Below are positions 42,573-50,065 of a DNA stretch of 64,000 nt, piece by piece; the stretch's first letter is position 1, and the number at the start of each line of letters is the position of its first letter. Below the pieces are notes generated by a model. That model was not told where the DNA came from, made no database searches, and saw only the letters and a program-made list of their open reading frames with translations. Origin of the DNA: Olsenella_K absiana (GTDB taxonomy: Bacteria > Actinomycetota > Coriobacteriia > Coriobacteriales > Atopobiaceae); contig NZ_JAZGJQ010000012.1 in the NCBI RefSeq assembly GCF_036408855.1, forward strand, positions 4,365 to 68,364. The letters are read 5' to 3'. Position numbers and translations under genes: made by a program.

Positions 42573-43088
42573 ATGACACCAGATGAGTTCGACGAGGCGG
42601 CGCGCTACTGGACCGAGAAGGAGGCCACCTCTGCCCGCATGCCCCGGGAGGAGCTGCAACAGGCAATCGACGCGTTTCTCGGCACGCGCGGCGTCTGCGC
42701 CCTGGCAACGGCATCGAGCGACCTCGTGCGCTGCACCCCGCTCGAGTACGCCTACCGGGACGGAAGGTTCTGGATCTTCTCCGAGGGCGGCCTCAAGTTC
42801 CACGCGCTCAAAGAGAGTCGCAACGTGTGCCTTGCGGTCTTCAACCCCTCGTATGAGTTTGGGAAGCTCGAGAGCGTGCAGGTCACAGGCATCGCAGAGA
42901 TAGTCGACCCCACGGGCGAGGAGTACGAGCGGGCGGCTAAGGCGAGGGGCTTCTCCGGCGCGGTACTTGAGCGCATGCGCACGCGGCTTCACCTGATCGA
43001 GGTCACGCCCACCCGCATCGACTACCTCAGCAGCGCCCTGCGCAAGCGCGGGTTCGACGCGCGCCAGTGGGTCGAGCTGAGGCCCTAG
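42573..43088 (+). CDS. pyridoxamine 5'-phosphate oxidase family protein
   Basis: A 171-residue protein with the flavin-binding split-barrel pattern: FLGTRGVCALATASSDLVRC, PLEYAYRDGRFWIFSEGGLK and LAVFNPSYEFGKLESVQVTG. Such proteins bind FMN or F420 and reduce small molecules or act as sensors. It lies 2 bases after the GT2-GtrA stop and ends the operon. Whether it is part of the sorting pathway or only shares the transcript cannot be told. Confidence 0.8.
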   Translation: MTPDEFDEAARYWTEKEATSARMPREELQQAIDAFLGTRGVCALATASSDLVRCTPLEYAYRDGRFWIFSEGGLKFHALKESRNVCLAVFNPSYEFGKLESVQVTGIAEIVDPTGEEYERAAKARGFSGAVLERMRTRLHLIEVTPTRIDYLSSALRKRGFDARQWVELRP

Positions 43089-43403
43089 GCGCGCCCGGCG
43101 GTGCCCTCCGGACGGCGGCCCCTCCCGGCGGCGGTGTGGGCGCGAAATTACGCACGGCTGCGAGTGGAGAAGAGAAAGGCCCAGTTGGCGTGGAGCCAAA
43201 CGCGCAGCCGTGCGTAACCGCACCCGCGCGCTACCGTGCACGGCCGCGGCTTCCGCCCTGCCCGTGCATGGCCGCGCCTTCCGCCCAACCCGCGTGTGCG
43301 TAACCGTGCCCTCCGCCCGGCCCGCGCAGCCGCACCCGACGCGTCACCGATCGCCGTTGTGTGGCGACGTGCCCCACCGGCCGGGGGCCGTTCCGCCACT
43401 GGG
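43089..43403. other. Intergenic region with repeats, 315 bases
   Basis: It contains copy 2 of the 70-bp element (43148-43215) and then imperfect repeats of about 32 bases at 43232-43330 with the shared phrase CCGCGCCTTCCGCCC. It separates the exosortase operon from the convergent GNAT gene. No gene is supported. Confidence 0.5.
43148..43215. repeat. 70-bp inverted-repeat element, copy 2
   Basis: A 68-bp unit with ends TTACGCACGG (extended to TTACGCACGGCTG) and its exact complement. Its reverse complement aligns with copy 1 at 14209-14278 across the core (CTCCACGCCAACTGGGCCTT against CTCCTCGCCAGCTGGGACTT). Confidence 0.65.
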
Positions 43404-43982
43404 CTAGAGCTCCAGCTCCCACGCACGGCACCCGGTCTCCTCGCCGCCCTGCCCGATACCCCCGGCGAGGCGGCGAGGCTTCATTCCCAGGTGGGCAAGC
43501 ACGCGCTCGCTCGCGACGTTCCGCACATCGACCATGGCGGTAAGGCGGACGAAGCCGAGCCTACGAGCAAGCACGACCACCCCCTGGCACATCTCCGTGG
43601 CGATGCCCCTCCCCCACCAGCCGGGGTCGACCGTGTAACCCAGCTCGCACGAGCCGTCAGACGTCTCCACGAAGACCATGCCCGCGAGCTCTCCGGCATC
43701 CTTGAGGCAGGCGGCCAGCTTGAAGTCGAGCGGCAGGCCACCAGGGCCTTCGTCTCCCGCGTCTGCCCGCTCGTAGGCGGGAAGGAAGAAGCGCTCCAGC
43801 TGGCTTCTTGCGTCCTCCTCGGACGCCATCGGGCCAAATGGCAGGTATCGCGTGACCTCCTCGCGGGAGTTTATGCGGTAGATGGCCGCCGCATCCGCAA
43901 GCGTGTAGCGGCGCAAGTAGAGCCGCTCCGTATCAAGGGGCAGGTGCTCGATTACGCGCACGATGGAAGCCTCCCAACTCAT
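43404..43982 (-). CDS. GNAT family N-acetyltransferase (RimJ/RimL-like)
   Basis: A 192-residue enzyme. The start DTERLYLRRYTLADAAAIY and the core GYTVDPGWWGRGIATEM, with the acetyl-CoA loop GWWGRGIA, mark the RimJ/RimL branch; NVASERVLAHLGM is the usual final motif. It would acetylate an amino group of a protein or small molecule. ATG 43982 is chosen because the family fold starts there; no good ribosome site is seen, and 44015 is an alternative. Confidence 0.8.
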   Translation of the reverse strand: MSWEASIVRVIEHLPLDTERLYLRRYTLADAAAIYRINSREEVTRYLPFGPMASEEDARSQLERFFLPAYERADAGDEGPGGLPLDFKLAACLKDAGELAGMVFVETSDGSCELGYTVDPGWWGRGIATEMCQGVVVLARRLGFVRLTAMVDVRNVASERVLAHLGMKPRRLAGGIGQGGEETGCRAWELEL

Positions 43983-44364
43983 ACGCCAGGGTTCAAGTAT
44001 CGCATGCGGGACAGGCATGGCAAGGCGAAGGAGACCAGCTCGTCCCTCAGAGACCAGCTCGCCCCTCACGAAGTGTCTTCTTCCCGATGTGGCCACGCTC
44101 TTGAACTCAGCGCGGGGCGCCCCTGCCATGCCGATGCCGCCCGCCTGCTCGAGGGCATCATCGATGCCGGGGGCATTGCTGCCGTGGTTCCGGCCGGCTG
44201 CCTTAGGGGACGCATATTACATCCTCTGCCGCCATTACCACGACGAGCCGCTGGTACGAGAGCGCATGGACGCCGGCGACTACGTCCGATCGCTGTCCTA
44301 GCAGCTCTCGTCCGGACACGCGCCAGGCGTGCCAAACCCGCGTCAACCCTCCGCCGAAGACGCG
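43983..44364. other. Intergenic region, 382 bases, with a possible gene fragment
   Basis: On the plus strand the frame ending at 44301 finishes with DAYYILCRHYHDEPLVRERM, which reads like the end of a real protein, but upstream it turns into low-quality sequence without a ribosome site. I take it as a possible relic. Nothing else is visible. Confidence 0.3.
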
Positions 44365-46452
44365 CTAGCGCGTAGTCAGGACCTCGGTGTCGACCTGGGA
44401 GCCATAGGCCGTGGTCAGCGTACCCCAGAACAGCACGTCGGCATCGCCGGCGTCCTCGTAGCGCACCTCGACGTCCGACGGGTCGGACACCCGGATGGAA
44501 TCGCCTTGGAGTGTCCCCACCCAGTTGCCCTCCGAGTCGAAGTGGTCGAAGAGCGGCGTCAGCGTGTCACCCACACTGAGCTGACCCAGGCCACGACCGA
44601 GGACGTAGCTCTGCCCGGACATGCGGAAGCCCTGGACATACCCGATGGTCTCGCCATCGCCGCGCTCGCTCGCCGTGGGCCAGCTCACCACCAGGTCCAC
44701 CCGCTCCCCGCCGTTGAGGATCGCCGGGATGGTCCCGGAGTAGCGAACCTCGCCGCCCTCGGTCTCCTCAGGTGCGTCACAGTAGAACGAGAAGAGGCTG
44801 CCATCGATCGAGAGCCACTCGCCGTCAAAGTCCACCGCGATGTCCCCGCCGTCCGTCACCTGGTAGGCATCGTCGGTGCCCAACATGAGGTAACCGTCGC
44901 CATAGTTCTGCATGACCGTGATCTGGAAGTCCGAGAAAGCATCCCACAGGTTGTCATCCATCTCCACAACCCAGTTGGAGCCGTCCCAGGCAAGCTCAAG
45001 CTCGTCGGGAAGCTCCTGGTAGGAGAACTCGCTAGCGAGGTCCTCGAACCAACCCTCGGACGAGAAGGACCCGTTTGCATAGCTGTCACTCGATGATGAC
45101 GCGCTTGCCGCCGTGTCCGGGTTCTGGGCGACCTGCGCGCTCGCCAACGAGCTCACGAGGCCCTGTCCCGGCGTCGTGGGGGAGCTGCCCATGACGCTCA
45201 GGAAGTAGTCGTAGAAGGCGACGGGCTCTGTATAGTCGATGTCCTCAAGAACCTGACGCACGTCAGAGTACTGGGAGACCTCGGAGTACGGGAAGTACAT
45301 CGCAAGCCCGTTGGAGCCCGAAGACGTGTTGCTTCGATACTTGACGCAGCTCGCCACCGCCTCGGACACGTCGCCAGCCCCCTCGAAGCCCGTGCGGCCG
45401 ACCATGTCGACGAGGTCGACCTGGTCCACAGAGCCCTCCGCATAGGACCTCGCGCGGGAGCGGGCGCCAGATATGGTCGTGAAGAGCCCGTTGTCTGCCC
45501 TGATGCTATCGGCGGCCTCGTCGAGGAAGGTTGACAGGCGCTCGTAGACACGGCCCGTCTCGCGCAGGTCGACGAGGGAGAGCGTCGTGCCCTCCTCGCC
45601 CGTCTCCGCGTAGTGGGCCGAGAAGTCATCGATGATGGTCTTGCCAAGATCCGTCGTGGCGGTGGAGGGATCAGACCCCAGCTGAGTGAGGAAGCCGGTC
45701 CACGACCAGCCGTCGCCAGGCTCGACCTCCTCGGAGGCAACGAGGTAGTCTGCCACGGGCTCCATGGCCCAAGCGCACTCGACCGTGGCCATGAGGCAGG
45801 CGTCGAAGCCCACCATATCGAACGTAACGCCGCTCGCCTCGATGGCACGGCGCAGCTGGGAGAGCGTGAGGGCGGGGGCGTCGGGGCAGTTCTCGTCGTA
45901 GCCAAAACCGCCGATGGTGCCGCCGCCGTGGTCCCAGAAGACGAGGAGGTAGCGGTCTGCGGGGTACTTCTCGGCCGCCCACGAGCAGAAGTCCGCGACC
46001 TCACCCTCGTCGAGCATCGTGCCCTCTCCGGCGTCCTGGACGAGGCTCGCCTCGCCGTCCTCGAGGTCCCAGCGCTGGCGCGTGGAGGGGTCGGCCTCAG
46101 GCGAGAAGGACCACTCGGACGCACCGCCCGTCTCCAAGACCACGTTCACGTTGTCGCCGAGGTCGGCCTCGAGCATCTCCTCGATGTCGGCGGATGCCGC
46201 ACCGTAACCGGACTCCAGGTCCGACCCGCACATGTAGACCATCACCGTGGCGCTCCTTGCCGAGGCGACGTCCACATAGTAATCGCGTAGGCCCGCCGTG
46301 CCGAGGTCCGCCCCCGGGATGCCCGCAGGCGCGACTGCGGGCGCGGTCTCGTCGTCCGAGCACCCCGCAAGCCCCAGGCACGAGAGGGAAAGGATGCCTG
46401 CCAGGGCGAGTGCGGCCACTCCGCGCATGCCCCACGTCCTGCTCCTCGTCAT
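44365..46452 (-). CDS. clostripain-family (C11) cysteine peptidase lipoprotein
   Basis: A 695-residue secreted lipoprotein; the lipobox is LAGC with Cys31. The catalytic pair is His175 in FWDHGGGTIGG and Cys219 in GFDACLMATVE, both typical of clostripain-like C11 peptidases, which cut after Arg or Lys. The C-terminal 230 residues form an extra beta-rich domain. It lies 102 bases after a small membrane protein gene with a hairpin between, so it may have its own promoter. A role in processing surface proteins is possible. Confidence 0.85.
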   Translation of the reverse strand: MTRSRTWGMRGVAALALAGILSLSCLGLAGCSDDETAPAVAPAGIPGADLGTAGLRDYYVDVASARSATVMVYMCGSDLESGYGAASADIEEMLEADLGDNVNVVLETGGASEWSFSPEADPSTRQRWDLEDGEASLVQDAGEGTMLDEGEVADFCSWAAEKYPADRYLLVFWDHGGGTIGGFGYDENCPDAPALTLSQLRRAIEASGVTFDMVGFDACLMATVECAWAMEPVADYLVASEEVEPGDGWSWTGFLTQLGSDPSTATTDLGKTIIDDFSAHYAETGEEGTTLSLVDLRETGRVYERLSTFLDEAADSIRADNGLFTTISGARSRARSYAEGSVDQVDLVDMVGRTGFEGAGDVSEAVASCVKYRSNTSSGSNGLAMYFPYSEVSQYSDVRQVLEDIDYTEPVAFYDYFLSVMGSSPTTPGQGLVSSLASAQVAQNPDTAASASSSSDSYANGSFSSEGWFEDLASEFSYQELPDELELAWDGSNWVVEMDDNLWDAFSDFQITVMQNYGDGYLMLGTDDAYQVTDGGDIAVDFDGEWLSIDGSLFSFYCDAPEETEGGEVRYSGTIPAILNGGERVDLVVSWPTASERGDGETIGYVQGFRMSGQSYVLGRGLGQLSVGDTLTPLFDHFDSEGNWVGTLQGDSIRVSDPSDVEVRYEDAGDADVLFWGTLTTAYGSQVDTEVLTTR

Positions 46453-46521
46453 CTTCCCTCTCTCCTCGCGTTCCTGGGGATGCGTGGTGCCGGTACCTCG
46501 TCCGGACGCGTCGCCTTGCGA

Positions 46522-46552
46522 CAGGGGACAAGAGCGCGCCCTTGTCCCCCTG
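46522..46552. terminator. hairpin between the 142-residue protein gene and the peptidase gene
   Basis: CAGGGGACAAG and CTTGTCCCCCTG pair around GAGCGCGCC. No T-run on either side, so it may only partly block transcription into the clostripain-like gene. Confidence 0.5.
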
Positions 46553-46554
46553 CG

Positions 46555-46983
46555 CTACGCGATGCCCTTCCTGGTCTGGATGACGCCGTAGAGGTAGAGC
46601 GCAGGCAGGATGATGCCGACGAACGCGTTTGCGATGGAGCCACCGTCACCGGTGCTGATGGCGCTCACGATGCCGTAGATGCCGTAGATGACGCTGACGA
46701 CGCCGAGCACGAAGGCGAGGGTGTTCTTGTCGTTGCGCTTGGACGCGTTGAGGCCGACGACGCCCACGAAGAGGTTGAGGAGGCCGCCGATAAACGCCAC
46801 GACGCCGATGACCGCCGCGACGCCGGCCGCGACGCCCACCATGTCATCCGCCGAGGCGAAGAAGACGCCCATCATCATGAGCAGGCCAACCACGAGGTTG
46901 ATGACGGCAAACACGATCATGATGATCGAGGCCACGCGCAGTACGCTGCTGCCGGTAGGCTTGCTGCTGCTGTTCTGATCCAT
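46555..46983 (-). CDS. four-span small membrane protein
   Basis: A 142-residue protein with four hydrophobic segments (about 17-42, 48-75, 88-108 and 118-135) and a short polar start (MDQNSSSKPTG). No family firmly recognised; it resembles small DUF4064-like envelope proteins. AAGGAG lies 7 bases before the ATG. The shared palindrome TCATACTTCGGTATGA lies 85 bases upstream, placing it in the proposed LuxR regulon. Confidence 0.65.
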   Translation of the reverse strand: MDQNSSSKPTGSSVLRVASIIMIVFAVINLVVGLLMMMGVFFASADDMVGVAAGVAAVIGVVAFIGGLLNLFVGVVGLNASKRNDKNTLAFVLGVVSVIYGIYGIVSAISTGDGGSIANAFVGIILPALYLYGVIQTRKGIA

Positions 46984-47039
46984 TGATCTCTCCTTTGCGA
47001 GTTATCACGGCGAGGGCCCGTTGCCCTTCGCTTTCAGGG

Positions 47040-47083
47040 ATGTTATGGAGTTGCGATTGCCGATGCGTCATACCGAAGTATGA
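47040..47083 (-). promoter_or_regulatory. LuxR-regulon promoter 1 (small membrane protein)
   Basis: On the minus strand: TCATACTTCGGTATGA (47083-47068), exactly 22 bases, then TAACAT (47045-47040) as -10. It drives the gene starting at 46983. Confidence 0.75.
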
Positions 47084-47205
47084 CTGGCAGCAGTGAGGCG
47101 AAAAATTACTTGGCGCGCCTGAAGACGGGCTGCTTAGGTGCCAAAAGCCGGGCATCATGCGGGAGCGTGATGCGGGTCTCCTCGGCGGCCCATGCGGGCA
47201 CAGGA

Positions 47206-47245
47206 AGCACCGCCCCCCTGTGGAAGGGGCTTGGAGGGCGGTGCT
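47206..47245 (-). terminator. terminator of the SPFH gene
   Basis: AGCACCGCCC and GGGCGGTGCT form a perfect 10-bp stem with an inner CCCCTGTGGAAGGGG stem, 40 bases after the SPFH stop. Confidence 0.7.
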
Positions 47246-47284
47246 ATGGGTCTTTGCAACTCCGGCTACGAGGAGCTTGGCGTG

Positions 47285-48658
47285 CTACTCGACGTCGTTA
47301 TCATCGAAGCGATCGCCGCACTCGGGGCAGAACTTGGGCGGGTGGGTCTGGTCTTCCGGCACCCACCCACACTTGTCGCAGCGATAGCGCGGTTGGGGCG
47401 CCGGCTGCGGCCTGGGCGTACCACACTCCTGGCAGAACTTGCCCTTGTTGGTCGTTCCGCATGCGGGACAGGTCCACCCGTCATCAGCAGTGGCGGCGCC
47501 CTGGTGGGCTGCAACGCCGGGCTGTGCCGCAGGCTCTGGTGAGCCGGCACCCACGGAAGCGCTCGCCACGCCACCCTGCGGATAGCCGCCGCCTGGGTAG
47601 CCGCCCTGTCCGCCCTGCGGATAGCCGCCGCCGGGGTAGCCGCCCGGGCCCATCTGGAAGAGGTTCTGGGCGTTCATGCCACCCATGCCGCCCGCCATCT
47701 GGGCCATGTTCATGCCGGCGAAGCCCACGAAGGCGCCGGCGTCGTTGCCCGCCGCCGTGCGCATAGCGTCGCCCTGGGCCGAGGCAAGGTTCGCGGCCGC
47801 CATGCGCGGGTCACGCATGACCGCAGTGCGCTGCAGGTTCTTGATGGCCTTCTCGTCCTCGGGGTCTGCCGCAATGGCGTTGACGCCGAAGGCCACGATC
47901 TGGATGCCGCGGGTCTCGCGCCACTTCTTCGAGAGGATGTCCGAAAGCGCCGCGGAGACCTCCTCGGTGTGGGCGGGCACGGCCGAGTACCGCACGCCCA
48001 TCTCGGAGATGCGCGCGAACGCCGGCTGCAGTGCCGTGAGCAGCTCGCTTCTCAGCTGAGAGGCAATCTGGTCGCGCGTGTACTCGTCCTCGACGTTGCC
48101 GCATACGTTCTGGTAGAACAGCAGCGGATCGGCGAGCTTGAACGAGAACTCGCCGTTGCAGCGCACGGCAATGTCCATGTCGAGGCCGATGTTGTTGTCC
48201 ACCACGCGGAAGGGCACCGGCGTTGGGGTGCCATAGCGGTTGCCCATGATCTCTTTGGTATTGAAGTAGTACACGCGCTGGTCAAGACCAGTGTCGCCAC
48301 CAAAGGTGAAGCGCTTGCCGATGTTCTTGAACGTATCGACGATGCTCGAGCCGAGATTGCCCGCAAAGACGGAGGGGGCGGCCTTGGAGTCGTAGGTGAA
48401 CTCGCCCGCCTCGGCGCATAAGTCCACGACCTTGCCCTGCTCGACGATGACCATGCACTGGCCGTCGTTGACTACGACGATCGAGCCGTTCGAGATGACG
48501 TTGTCGTCGCCCTTGGTGTTGGAGCTGCGGGACCCCACGCGCTTCTGACCCTTGGCGCACAGGACGTCCGCGTCGAGCGACTCGCAGTAGATCATTTCCT
48601 TCCACTGGTCGGCGAGGTTGCCCGTGAGGGCACCAAGGGCCGCCTTAATGAGTGCCAT
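47285..48658 (-). CDS. SPFH/Band 7 protein with C-terminal zinc ribbons
   Basis: A 457-residue protein. The SPFH domain spans about 30-250, with WRETRGIQIVAFGVNAIAAD near its end, followed by a Gly/Pro/Tyr-rich linker (GGYPGGGYPQGGQ repeats) and two zinc ribbons in the last 70 residues (CPACG/CQECG and CDKCG/CPECG). SPFH proteins with ribbons (such as YdjI of Bacillus) gather at membrane microdomains during envelope stress. AAGGAGG precedes the ATG. It lies 31 bases after the 192-residue zinc-ribbon gene and shares its regulated promoter. Confidence 0.85.
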   Translation of the reverse strand: MALIKAALGALTGNLADQWKEMIYCESLDADVLCAKGQKRVGSRSSNTKGDDNVISNGSIVVVNDGQCMVIVEQGKVVDLCAEAGEFTYDSKAAPSVFAGNLGSSIVDTFKNIGKRFTFGGDTGLDQRVYYFNTKEIMGNRYGTPTPVPFRVVDNNIGLDMDIAVRCNGEFSFKLADPLLFYQNVCGNVEDEYTRDQIASQLRSELLTALQPAFARISEMGVRYSAVPAHTEEVSAALSDILSKKWRETRGIQIVAFGVNAIAADPEDEKAIKNLQRTAVMRDPRMAAANLASAQGDAMRTAAGNDAGAFVGFAGMNMAQMAGGMGGMNAQNLFQMGPGGYPGGGYPQGGQGGYPGGGYPQGGVASASVGAGSPEPAAQPGVAAHQGAATADDGWTCPACGTTNKGKFCQECGTPRPQPAPQPRYRCDKCGWVPEDQTHPPKFCPECGDRFDDNDVE

Positions 48659-48689
48659 GGGAAAGCCTCCTTACTCGTGGCGCCCCGCG

Positions 48690-49268
48690 CTACTCCTGCA
48701 GGTCGCGCATCACGCGGGCCATGATCTTGGCCTCGTCGTTGGACATGATGAAGGGGTGGCCGCCGATGATGACCTTGCCTCCGTCGCGCTCGATCCTGCA
48801 CTCGTCGTAGTCGTCCCAGTCGATGAACGCCGAGTCCCCGTCCTCGTCGACCAGGTAGACGCCAGAGACAGTCACGGCGAAGCCCACCTTGCAGCTGCCG
48901 AAGATCGTGGTGTCGACGACGCAGTAGACCTCGTCGGCGTCGTCGTCGTCGATGCCGAAGTGCTCGACGGCGGCCCTGACCTTGGAGCGGTTGTCCTCGA
49001 GGCGCTCGGCGAAGTACGCGTCGGACAGGTCGGACTCGTCCTCGACGTACTCGTCGTAGGCGTCCTGGAAGAACTGCTCGAAGTCGAAGACCTCCTCCTC
49101 GTCCTCGTCGTCGCCGTCGTCATAGTCCTCGGAGCCGGCGGCGGGGCCTGCCTCGCCGTCCTTGAGCTTGAAGACGCTGTCGCAGCTGGTGCAGCGACCA
49201 TAGACGCCGTTGCCAAACGGAACGACGTCACCCATGCAGTTCGGGCACTTCATCGAGATTGCTTCCAT
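48690..49268 (-). CDS. zinc-ribbon protein with acidic linker, partner of the SPFH protein
   Basis: A 192-residue protein. It starts with a zinc ribbon (CPNCMGDVVPFGNGVYGRCTSC), then a very acidic linker (DDGDDEDEEE) and a C-terminal domain with TTIFGSCKVGFAVTVSGVYL, which resembles bacterial PH-like folds. ATG 49268 has AGAGGA 7 bases upstream; ATG 49253 is an alternative. First gene of an operon with SPFH. It likely works at the membrane together with SPFH in an envelope-stress response; this is inference from context. Confidence 0.65.
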   Translation of the reverse strand: MEAISMKCPNCMGDVVPFGNGVYGRCTSCDSVFKLKDGEAGPAAGSEDYDDGDDEDEEEVFDFEQFFQDAYDEYVEDESDLSDAYFAERLEDNRSKVRAAVEHFGIDDDDADEVYCVVDTTIFGSCKVGFAVTVSGVYLVDEDGDSAFIDWDDYDECRIERDGGKVIIGGHPFIMSNDEAKIMARVMRDLQE

Positions 49269-49314
49269 GACCAGTCCTCTCAGGTCGAAGGCGGGTGTTC
49301 CGTGCGTCGCCGTG

Positions 49315-49358
49315 ATTCTAGGAAGGCCGGAAGCGTCGCACCTCATACCAAAGTATGA
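49315..49358 (-). promoter_or_regulatory. LuxR-regulon promoter 2 (zinc ribbon-SPFH operon)
   Basis: On the minus strand: TCATACTTTGGTATGA (49358-49343), exactly 22 bases, then TAGAAT (49320-49315) as -10. The palindrome extends to CCTCATACTTTGGTATGAGG. Confidence 0.85.
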
Positions 49359-49398
49359 GGGCCAGGCGCCGCAGGTCGATCGCGCGCTGCGGGCGGCA

Positions 49399-49442
49399 CC
49401 TCATACTTTGGTATGAGGACATGCGCCGTCCCTCGCGGCAAA
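49399..49442 (+). promoter_or_regulatory. LuxR-regulon promoter 3 (124-residue protein)
   Basis: TCATACTTTGGTATGA (49399-49414) inside the 20-bp CCTCATACTTTGGTATGAGG, then 22 bases and CAAACT (49437-49442), a weak -10. Drives the gene at 49504, divergent from promoter 2. Confidence 0.7.
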
Positions 49443-49503
49443 CTGCGCTCAACCGGGCGGGGCAGGGCGCCGCCTTCGCGACCACAGTGGACAGGAGGTC
49501 CTC

Positions 49504-49878
49504 ATGGCATTCGGATTCAAGCTCAAGACCGTCAAGACCAACGAGAGCTTCGAGAACTACCAGCAGCTCTTCGACCGTATCAAGGACGTCGACTTCACCG
49601 CAGGCAAGCCGGAGCTCGTGAAGAACGGCTTCGCCGACGTGATCGTGTTCCCGCCCCTCGACCGCCAGAACCAGATCTGGGTCATGCTCCAGGGCAAGAA
49701 CAAGATCATCATCCAGAAGAACCAGGTCGTGGGCGTAGGCGACCAGGCCATCAACGCCGCGTTCGACGCCGTGACCGGTGGGCTCTTCTCCGTTGGCTCG
49801 ATCATGGGCAAGAACGCCAAGAAGATCGAGAAGCTCGTCGAGGCCACGGCCTCAGAGCTCGAGGCGCTCGACCTCTAA
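49504..49878 (+). CDS. 124-residue protein of the proposed LuxR regulon
   Basis: A soluble protein without signal peptide. It has an alpha/beta start (MAFGFKLKTVKTNESFENYQ), a beta-rich centre (QIWVMLQGKNKIIIQKNQVV) and a Gly-rich turn before a C-terminal helix. The central part resembles PH-like or YcjD-type folds, but no family is claimed. CAGGAGG lies 6 bases before the ATG. It stands between two divergent regulated promoters and just before the luxR gene. Confidence 0.6.
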   Translation: MAFGFKLKTVKTNESFENYQQLFDRIKDVDFTAGKPELVKNGFADVIVFPPLDRQNQIWVMLQGKNKIIIQKNQVVGVGDQAINAAFDAVTGGLFSVGSIMGKNAKKIEKLVEATASELEALDL

Positions 49879-49928
49879 CACCGGGCCTCCGGCAGCTGCC
49901 GAAGACTAAGAATCGATATCCTTCGCTC

Positions 49929-49977
49929 CGTACCCGACCGACGTGGTCTATCTTTGATAGACGGCGGTCGGGTACTT
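49929..49977. terminator. long hairpin before the LuxR gene
   Basis: GTACCCGACCG (49930-49940) pairs with CGGTCGGGTAC (49966-49976), and inside it GTCTATC, TTT, GATAGAC forms a second stem. It may end the upstream gene or be an operator for luxR. Confidence 0.55.
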
Positions 49978-50065
49978 GCCGTCTCGGGGAGAGGGCAGGG
50001 CGCGCGTCTCACAAGACCAGTGGCGAGTAAGTCTGCGCCACAGACTCTATAGGTGGTGTTTTACC

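Larger units (their letters stand above)
46984..47284. other. Intergenic region, 301 bases, with promoter and terminator
   Basis: It holds the regulated promoter of the 142-residue protein gene (47040-47083) and the terminator of the SPFH gene (47206-47245). The rest shows nothing. Confidence 0.5.

Noticed and set aside
43963..44301. Plus-strand frame ending DAYYILCRHYHDEPLVRERM
   Set aside because: Only the last 35 residues look like protein, and there is no start with a ribosome site. Mentioned as a possible relic only.
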